DNA of 64,000 nt from Sarocladium kiliense (Eukaryota; Ascomycota; Sordariomycetes; Hypocreales; Sarocladiaceae). Within the stretch, counting starts at the first letter, position 1. Each line of letters starts with the position of its first letter. The stretch lies in contig JAUZTG010000015.1 in assembly GCA_030734395.1 (NCBI GenBank), positions 434,001 through 498,000 on the forward strand, given 5' to 3'. A model generated the notes under the pieces. The model was not told the origin of the DNA. It did not search any database and saw only the letters and a list, made by a program, of their open reading frames with translations. A program made the position numbers and the translations under genes. Of the stretch, positions 56,216 through 64,000 are shown in pieces.

Positions 56216-58758
56216 ATGGCCAGCACAGGGCCCAGCTCGCCTGGCAATGCGACCCCTCCTCGGCAACAAGGTCCGCCCAAACCTCGACCATTGGTCCGGA
56301 AGAAGCCGCATCGTCGAGGTCCTTTTGCTTGCGATGAGTGTCGGTTGAGGAAGCGAGCGTGCGATACTGCGAAGCCGTGTGGGAACTGTCGGCGGTCTGA
56401 GACTGGTAGGTCGAGGCAGAGGCGGTGGCTGAACACGAGCGGATGGACGGTTCTGCTTAGCTGTTGACATTTTTTTATGCATGCGAATTCTGACCTAATC
56501 TTCCCCATCCCATGTTTTATCGAATTCTGATCCTGGTGTCTTCTTTTGTGCTTTCTTGCGCTCCTGTTCTCTTCAGAGTCCATTCCTTCTCCGTCTCCCT
56601 CCGCAATCATACGCTTCCTCAATCCTCGCGATGGCCACATCCGTTACCATTCACTAATCACAGCCTGCTCCAGAATGCACATACGACTTCCGAAGGCATG
56701 TCCCTCGCCCAACCACAAGGATCCGGGCTCTTCAGACCCGTCTTCGTCAGGCGCATGCATGGATGCAACACATCCGGTCCAAGCTGCCCCAAGGCGTTCC
56801 AGACTTGGATCTGAGCGAATGCATACAGATCCTCGACCCTACGTTGCCAGAGCATAGCGATTCTTCTACCTCCGTGCAGGGGATAATTGCATCTCCTGGA
56901 AGCCGACATCATGCAGGTGAAAGCCATCAAGTGCCAGGAAAGGGACGCGGTCTCTTCACACCGAATGGTGTAAGGATCGGCCGGTCAGGGCTCTACTATG
57001 GTCCTCTATCCGACGTTTCCTTCGTCCTTAGCACAGTTAAAACACTGCGAATTGCGCCGCCGCTCGACACCTCGCCGGCAGCCACGGTGGAGGATATCTC
57101 TGAGATCTCAGATCTCATTGACCTTCCGCTGAATGACAGGCCCGGTCTGGATCCCATCGGTGTTATCAACCTCGCGTATGAGATACCGCACAACGCAAGA
57201 GACTTGATTCTCTGCGTACTCGAGAGACGCGACTTACTGCTGTCGTTCCTGGCAGAAACACAGGTTCTGGCCACGGCTACCGACCCCTTGAATGAGTTCG
57301 TCACCTCGGAGAGCTTGTCACTCCTCCACTCTGTACTTGCTCTCGCCTATCTGTACGATTTTGGGGAACACAGGAGGACTAGCTGCCAGGAGTCAAGGGC
57401 AAAAGCGTCACGATACTTCGAGATCAGTACAGGTCTCAATACTGTCGGTCATGCTTCTGGAGAGACCTCGTTGGCTACGAGTCTTTGCAATAGCATCTAC
57501 CTAATGGCGATTTCTCGAAATTCCTTGGCCTATTCCTATATCAGCAGCGCCTGCTCATCAGTTATGCGACTAGGCTTAATGTCCGATCACGACTTGCCAG
57601 AAGAGCTACCAGCGCAGACGCGTAGCCTGCGATCTCGGCTCCTCGCGACTTCGCTCTGGCTGGACATGATAGGATCCATCATTCTTGATCTGCCTCCCTC
57701 CTTCCGCGCAGACATTGCACCGCCGTCGAAGATGTTAGGTCTGGCACGTCGGGCTGAGGATGTTGACGATCTCCCCACTGCGGTCTTGTTGCGACAGGCG
57801 GCTCTGCTGGCCATCCCTCTCTCTGTCAGGAACGACCCAGGTCCACGCCATTATGAGACCGAAGATGATCACCAAACGCGGCTCTTTCGTCACGCCCTCC
57901 ACGATTTCCAAAAGTTAGCAAGCGAAGCTGCGCCGTTGATGGCCAAGCTTGCGGATAGCGAGCAGCTTCAAAGGTCGGTGATTCAAGCTCGCAGCCTGCG
58001 TGCATCCTCGCACAAACAACACTGACATGTCTATACGAAGCTTCAAGAAGGAGTTCGAGATCACCTATCATCTCAGCCACGTCATCCTCTTCCGCCCGCA
58101 TCTCTACTACATCCGCGACATGTACGCCGGAAGACGCATCTCCCTCGCCGAGTCCTACTACGCACTAGCCTGCATCAAAGCAGCATCCTCCATCGTCCCA
58201 TTAGCCGAGTCGATGGCTCCGCAGGCAGAGTCCTGGTTGACACTTCATGCTGTCTTCTCAGCTGTTATGTGTCTGGTGTTTCTCGTCGCTGCGCATCCAT
58301 CTACGACGCTGCCGAGCGTGGCGTGGCAGAGGGCGCGGAGGGGGACGAGGATCATTGCTGCGAATAGGTGTATGGACAATGCGCCGGCTACTTCTATAGA
58401 AGTATTGAAGGCATGCTATACTATTACGTCTGTTCATGTGGTTCTTTGCTAACAGGACGTGCAGGTCATCGTGCACACTCTACGCCAAACTGTGTACATA
58501 GACTTCGACCGTATTGAAGCGATCACCGGGAGTAGATGCAATAACCATGCGACAAGCAGCCGTGCATCCAGAACCACGGATGGCGTCGCTTCACAAGAGA
58601 ACTCACCAATGACAGCAGGCGATGGCGAATTCTCAATGGGCGATGCGCCGGACAGCCAGGTGCACAATGAAGTCGACAGGATGTTGGAACAGGCAGAGGC
58701 GCTGGAGGTTGACATGAACTTTCAGGATTGGCTAGATCTTGATGATTATAGCGATTGA
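56216..58758 (+). CDS. Zn(II)2Cys6 transcription factor
   Basis: Four exons: 56216-56405, 56674-57973, 58041-58401, 58456-58758; 717 aa, in frame. The DNA-binding cluster is FACDECRLRKRACDTAKPC followed by GNCRRSETECTYD. The sixth cysteine is only supplied by exon 2, which validates the 268-nt intron. A basic leader (RPLVRKKPHRRG) precedes the cluster and a coiled-coil-like linker follows. The middle homology region of fungal regulators is visible around NEFVTSESLSLLHSVLALAY and CNSIYLMAISRNSLAYSYIS, with FKKEFEITYHLSHVILFRPH after intron 2. The C-terminus is acidic (EVDMNFQDWLDLDDYSD), a likely activation domain. Targets unknown. The last intron uses donor GTATTG. Confidence 0.88.
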
Positions 58759-59409
58759 AGGATGTGATGGACTCTAGGAACAGATGAAGGGGGAACAGAT
58801 GGACGTCTATAGTTCCTGATCAAAGACGCTGTGATAAAACTGGTAACAATGGACTTTGAAGGCAACTCAGTTCATAGTACCGATGTCAGCCAGCATAGCT
58901 ATTTCTTCAGAAGCCGGGTCTATTCAGCGCACTGGGCAGCATCGCGAATTGCCATGTTTGCCACATGAAGCATGACACAGTGAAGGCATCAAGGCATGTT
59001 CCCGCAGAGACCACCAATTTGGGAACAACTATTCCACGAGTTTACACGATCCTGATATGGCATGCCACGATATTCCTGCCCCAGGTGGTGTTGTTGGTAG
59101 TTAGCGGTTAGCCTTCCAACGCACGACCCTGGTATGGGAAGAAGAAGCCAATTAGACATGACCACCAGCAGGGGTCATGCATGCATGAGCGCGCGCAGAA
59201 ATGGATTAGTCCGCCCTATTTTTTGAAACTCAGCGACTTCATCCTCAGCATCGACCGCTTTCCTCTCTTCATGCTGAGATAGACCGACCCTGTCTATTCT
59301 ACGGCTATAGGCACTCGCTCGCCTAAGCTGTGGGAGAAAGCGACCAGCTCAAGGCGACAACCACATTTGACAGGCGCATACAGAGTACAGCTCTTGCGCA
59401 GGCACTGAC
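58759..59409. other. Intergenic region, no gene seen
   Basis: About 0.65 kb between two plus-strand genes; holds the 3' UTR of the regulator and the promoter of the next gene. Nothing further. Confidence 0.5.
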
Positions 59410-61477
59410 ATGGGCATTTCAGCTCTGGGCGACCAGCCCTTGAGCACAGCCGCGCGATGGATCTCGTCCCCTGATGAGCGAGGCACCTTCAACGTCTTGT
59501 CCGACTGTATTCTGACGTTGGTCCTGTGTGTCTGGACGGCGATACATCTCAACATACCCAGGGGCAGCGATGGAGCTGATGATGGCATCGAGAGCAAAGG
59601 GTTCTCGTTTCCTTGGAAGAAGGTCAAATACGTGGTGCTGGCTCTGATCATGCCTGAAGTTGTACGTCTCAATATTTCGCATGCCCATTTTGAGTCTGTC
59701 CTTGTTAGGTTATGAAGAGTTATTAACAATATCCCTATAGGTAGCCGCTGTTGCCTTCAACCAATGGCTAGAACACCGCTCTCTGATGAAGTTCATCAAC
59801 AAAGAGACTGAACTCGGCGTCCAACAGCAGCTTCAACACGAAGACACTTCTCGCAGAGTGTCAGACGAGGAGATGGCCGAAGCTGAGAACCCTGACAAAG
59901 CTAGTTCAACCTCTGTCGACAGGCCAGAGTCTTCATCCATCGAGAAGAGAGCCACAGAACCCACCTCAGACACCCAGCCCGCATCAACCGTGAAGCCTGT
60001 CCCAGAAGACCAGCCACCCAAGTCCTCTCAAGATAGGTCAAACAGCCGCAGCTCCTCCCCCTGGACCTCCCTCCACTGCTGGTACGCCATCATGGGCGGC
60101 TTCACCATCGAGAACCACCCCCAAAGCCACCCCTTCCCCTTCCCCAACGCCCACACCCGCCTCACCCTCACCAGCGACGCCATCAAGAAGCTCGCAAAGC
60201 ACCACCCAGACATCTTCCCCTCCCTGCAAGCCTCCGAGATCGCAGACAAGAGCAAGTCCAGCGAACTCGCCAAGCTCATCGTCTGCACGCAGATCTCCTG
60301 GTTCATCATCAACACCATCGGACGGGTGGGACAGGGTCTGCCACTGACGGTCTTGGAGCTGAATACCGCTGCGCATTGTATTTGCACGTTTGTCACGTAT
60401 GCCTTTTGGTGGCATAAGCCTCTTGATATTGTGCAACCCAGCGCTGTGACGCTGACGGGAGAAGCTGTGAAGATGGTGGCGCACATGTGTGTCCGCAGCG
60501 ACCAACTCAGCTGGCTCCTCCGTGAACAAGACTGGTACGCTCGTCAGTCTCTATGGAAGAGGTGGAAAGGCTACTGGGGCAATGAAGCATCAGAAGCCCA
60601 GGACTTAGACGAAGGCGCCATCCTCGTCATCTCTCCACAAGACCTCCCAGCCTTCAAACTCTTTGTCCTTGAGGAAGAAGTAGACCGACCATCACGCTGG
60701 CTCAAGATCCATCTCAAGATAGACGAAGATCTCACTCCCTCAGAACTCGAACGCACAACCCACGATACTTCCAACTCCCGCACCCGCATCCTCAACTTCC
60801 CTTCCATCATCCACCTCCTTCAACTAGCAAACACCCACCACCAACAATCCCCCTCCTCCCAAGAATCCTGGGACCATAGCCCTTTCTCCTCCTCCTGGCT
60901 CACCCCCGCCAACCCAAACCACCCCTTCACGACCCTCAAGCTCATCGCCACCGGCTCTTCCGGCTACAGCTTCCTCGCCGCCTGCACCCTCTACGCCCTC
61001 GTTCACGGCTTCGCCTGGAACGGGCCTTTTCGTTCCCGTGTGGAGCTGTATCTCTGGCGTATGGGTGTCCTGGCGTTCGTGCCGCTGATTCTGCTGACGC
61101 CAATTATCTTCATCGCGGTGTGGAGACACAGCGATGCGTATACGGCTGTTGATCAGTGGTTGAAGACACCGTTGAGAAGAGCTGCGGAGGCGAAAGAGGC
61201 TGCGCTTGGAAGAGCAAAGACTCATGCTGAGCAGTTGCGCGTGCAGGTCTGTTATGGGATGCTGCTGGTGCCAGTCTATCTGCTTGATATCCCCAGACTC
61301 ATCTTCAGGGTTCTAGTATCGAGGCCAACCGTCTTTTTCTATGCAGCATTCGCTGTTCTGGGGTTCCTGACAGGAAGGGCTTTCTTAGTGGTAGAAGCAT
61401 TCCTTGCCTTGCCGTATGCTCCTGACGGGGTATTTGTACAAACACAGTGGCTTGCTTACCTCCCTCACTTTGGTTAG
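59410..61477 (+). CDS. Fungal multi-pass membrane protein of unknown function
   Basis: Two exons, 59410-59661 and 59741-61477; 662 aa, in frame. The first exon shows the N-terminal signature of a large fungal-only family: WISSPDERGTFNVLSDCILT, then a hydrophobic LVLCVWTAIHLNIP. After the intron come a charged Ser/Glu-rich loop and SLHCWYAIMGGFTIEN. Hydrophobic segments follow at ISWFIINTIGRVGQGLPLTV, LNTAAHCICTFVTYAFWWHK and four or five near the C-terminus (FLAACTLYALVHGFAW, MGVLAFVPLILLTPIIFIAV, VCYGMLLVPVYLLDIPRLIF, VFFYAAFAVLGFLTGRAFLV). No enzymatic motif is apparent. Many moulds carry numerous paralogues; no function is established that I know of. Confidence 0.8.
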
Positions 61478-61763
61478 TGGCGGTCTGTCTGTATTTTGCA
61501 AACTGGTCTATAGCTTGTCACTGTCTGTGGGGGATCATGACTTTGTTTGGGGGCATGCGAGCCAGCGAAAAGAAAACATTGGGTCCAGCGCATAGATCAA
61601 GTCAGTCAGTCACTCAAGGAGGATCCAGGCTACATGGTGTGAATAGTCGTTGGATTATATCCTGTGTACTCCCGTTCGTAATTGGCCGTGACTCCATTCC
61701 TTTTCCCGTGATATCTTTACATACAAGGCATTATAAACAGGTGTGTCTTCCTGTGTGTGATCT
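61478..61763. other. Convergent 3' intergenic region
   Basis: A 286-nt gap between convergent genes; nothing recognised beyond probable 3' UTRs. Confidence 0.5.
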
Positions 61764-64000
61764 TTACCTCCCTTCAACACACTGCGCAAATAGCAGATCC
61801 ACGAACGCACCCCCAATCTCCGCTCCTCTCAGCTTCCCATCTCCATGGCTTGCGCCAGCTGTCCTCCCCAGATTCTTCAACTCGACGCCCACTGGACCAC
61901 TTGCTCCGGCATCTCGACTTCCTGCCCGCTCGCGATAGTTCTGGCCCGCAGCTTGTGGCGGTGGTGTTGGAAGCTCGGCAGGCTCAATACCCACCGTGAT
62001 CTCCTGAGAGACGAGGATACCACCATACGTCCCTGTTTCTGCTTGCGCAAGGGTATGATGTGATTTTACACTAGCACCATCCCTTACCAGCTCATCTGTT
62101 GAGCTCGATTGGATGGACTTGACGACCGAGGCTCGCCTCTCCGTGATCCTGACAATGGGGCTGCCCTCAGGCCCATCAGGGTCCTTTGCGCTGGATGCCC
62201 TCCTGGTGGCCCACCGCTTGACAAAGTGGCGTCGGTCATCAGGATTATGCGTCATTCCTTGCGGCACAACGAACCCAAGCTCGCGATGCACGCCTTGGCT
62301 GAAAGCCAGCTGATCCTGCAGGGAAGCTTGCTGGATCTTAAAGAAGGACAATGGAATGAACTCGCAGGTGGGACTCGTGAGAACAGCATGGATAGGGATG
62401 ACGAGGCGGAATGCGAGCAGCTGCATGGTCTCGGTGCGGTCCCCTCGCGTTGTTGGTACATTAACAATCCGGGGTGTGAAGATTGCTTCGTTGAATAAGG
62501 GATCCCGGATATAATCACGAAGCTCGGTGATGGCAGCCACGAGCCTCTTTGCCAGCTTCGCCTCTGCTGTTGTCATGTTGCTCGTTGGTGGCTTCTCCAG
62601 CGTTTGCAGCATAGCCGTGACAGAGCAGCTGTTGAAATGTTGCAAAAAGTCCATCTGCACCGAGTCGAGCACCGGCATTTTCAAACTCACAGTCGGCAAT
62701 GTTGACTTTGATGTCTTGTTGACGAGAACATGGAATCCCGAGGTATTTACTTTGGCGCGCATGCCAAAGAAGCCCAGGTGAACACCTCGTGGTGCCTCGA
62801 CGTTGCTCTGCGCATATGATGCCATTTGCCGCAGTTTTGACTCCATCTCGGATGACTGGATCTGCATTCTTGACCGAAGCAGACTGGCGACCTGATGAAC
62901 TTCAGCGAAGCGATAGCCAGCTGAGGCAAGACGCGCAGCATCCCTGTCGTCAACGTGGCGTACGAGAAACATGAGAGATCCTCGTGCGTATTGTTGTTGC
63001 CCAGCCATGGCGGCAGCTTTCTCTGCCACACTGGTGACGCTGGAGCTCTTCTTCAAATTTGCTCGAGACCTCTCGCCAAACGATCCAGTTGGGAGGATTT
63101 CATCCCACAGCAGCCCAGCGGCTGTCAGAGGTTGGTTCAATCGTTCGCAAAGAGCCGAAGCAGCGGTGCAGAACAGCTCGCGGAAGATGAGGTCGTAGTT
63201 GTCAACGACTTCACCATGTGAGCTGACGAGCTCGATGCCATAGGACTTGTTCCGGTCGAGCCCAGGGCGGGCTAGGGTAGTCAGATGTGCCTTCATGCCA
63301 GAGATGAGGGATGAGATGGAAGACCAGCTGCGGGATGCTTGGAACATCCAATGAAACAGTGGATGGGCAACGTTAAATCCCTCTTTAGCATGCTACGATG
63401 TGTTAGCCGGTGGGCAACTCCTTCAGCATTGGTCAATAACCGAAGCTTACCTTCTCAAGGAACGAGTCGGTGATGACGGCGCTGGGGGCTACGCCGTCCG
63501 TATCGACCAAGATCCTCCCATACTTGTCGAACACAGCAGCACCCAGAGTAACTTTTTGAGCCCTCCTTGCCGACTTGCTCATGTTTCTTGCCCTGAGCGC
63601 TGCTGATCCTGCGATGACAAAACATGCGATCACTGACTGTTGTACTATCAGTAAACACCGCTACATCTTTCCAAGATGAAAGCACTCACCAGACAGATGA
63701 CGACGATGACAGTCGCGTCTCTTGAAGGTCCTGAGCGACCCTTGTGAATCTTCTTCAAGCGATAGCTTGTGCCAACCGCTGCGACCCAGTGCATCCCGGA
63801 CACAGCACCAGCGAGAACAACGGCGGATAACAGTCTCTTCCACCAAGAGTTGGCCCATATCGACCTGAACACGAAGAACATTGCCAGGGCGATGGTACTC
63901 GCTGCAACAGCAATAACCGCCGCACCAATGACATTGCCCAGCTCGTAGACGCAGATATAGTTCTCGATAGAAGCATTGCCGAGGTAGTGCATTCCGCAGA
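61764..64000 (-). CDS. MHYT-domain signalling membrane protein (5' partial)
   Basis: Exons seen: 64000-63690, 63636-63451, 63392-61764; all junctions are phase 0 and the frame is open to the window edge, so the N-terminus lies outside. The MHYT signature is clear: CGMHYLGNASIENYIC, two hydrophobic helices, and SGMHWVAAVGTSYRL, with Met/His residues proposed in this family to bind copper and sense gases. A last helix (ATVIVVICLSVIACFVIAG) precedes a long cytosolic part: KVTLGAAVFDKYGRILVDTDG, resembling a PAS-like strand pattern, then HPLFHWMFQASRSWSSISS and helical and beta segments. The tail is charged and Pro-rich (PTPPPQAAGQNYRERAG). Fungal MHYT proteins lack the bacterial GGDEF/EAL or kinase outputs, as here. 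Function in fungi is not established. Confidence 0.85.

Overview
The window reads as a filamentous ascomycete (Pezizomycotina) nuclear contig. Most genes carry one to eight short introns (about 45-120 nt) with GTRNGT-type donors and CTNAC-like branch points. The families are typical of moulds: Zn2Cys6 and Fungal_trans_2 regulators, a fungal MHYT protein, an Nha1-type antiporter, and STAND-like or protease-like modular proteins. There is no sign of operons, bacterial ribosome binding sites or CRISPR. I cannot name the species. Gene models below were spliced by hand; nearly every multi-exon model closes to a multiple of three with conserved residues restored across the junctions.

Layout. 1-17 kb: a 5'-truncated secreted protein with cysteine-rich repeats and a NucA/NucB DNase-like domain; a propeller-like protein; a Thr-rich secreted PAN/apple protein; a CorA-like membrane protein; a GT8 glycosyltransferase; and a large protein with an apparent trypsin-like triad. 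17.4-17.95 kb: a decayed fragment of the Hsp90 co-chaperone gene cdc37.

17.96-47.74 kb is the part I find most interesting: a continuous run of catabolic genes for amines, D-amino acids and amides. It holds a D-amino-acid oxidase, an (R)-selective amine transaminase, a Fungal_trans_2 regulator without a zinc cluster, a short-chain dehydrogenase, a flavin monoamine oxidase, an amino-acid/choline-type permease, a hexapeptide acetyltransferase (frameshifted), a RidA-like imine deaminase, a LovD/EstB-type serine hydrolase, an alpha/beta hydrolase, an acetyl-CoA synthetase, an MFS transporter and an N,N-dimethylformamidase-like protein. A coherent working model: the transaminase converts (R)-amine plus pyruvate to ketone plus D-alanine; the oxidase returns D-alanine to pyruvate plus ammonia and H2O2; RidA clears the imine intermediates; the dehydrogenase acts on the carbonyl product; and the synthetase activates acetate. 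Both oxidases end in peroxisomal PTS1-type tripeptides (ARL, SRL). This pathway is inference from gene content, not demonstrated.

48-64 kb: a small secreted cysteine-containing protein; a RING-H2 gene and a degraded RING paralogue; a Na+/H+ antiporter; a Zn2Cys6 transcription factor; a large fungal membrane protein; and the 3' part of an MHYT-domain signalling protein that runs off the right edge. Four G/C homopolymers of 18-25 bases lie between genes. No tRNA, rRNA, complete transposon or CRISPR array was recognised.
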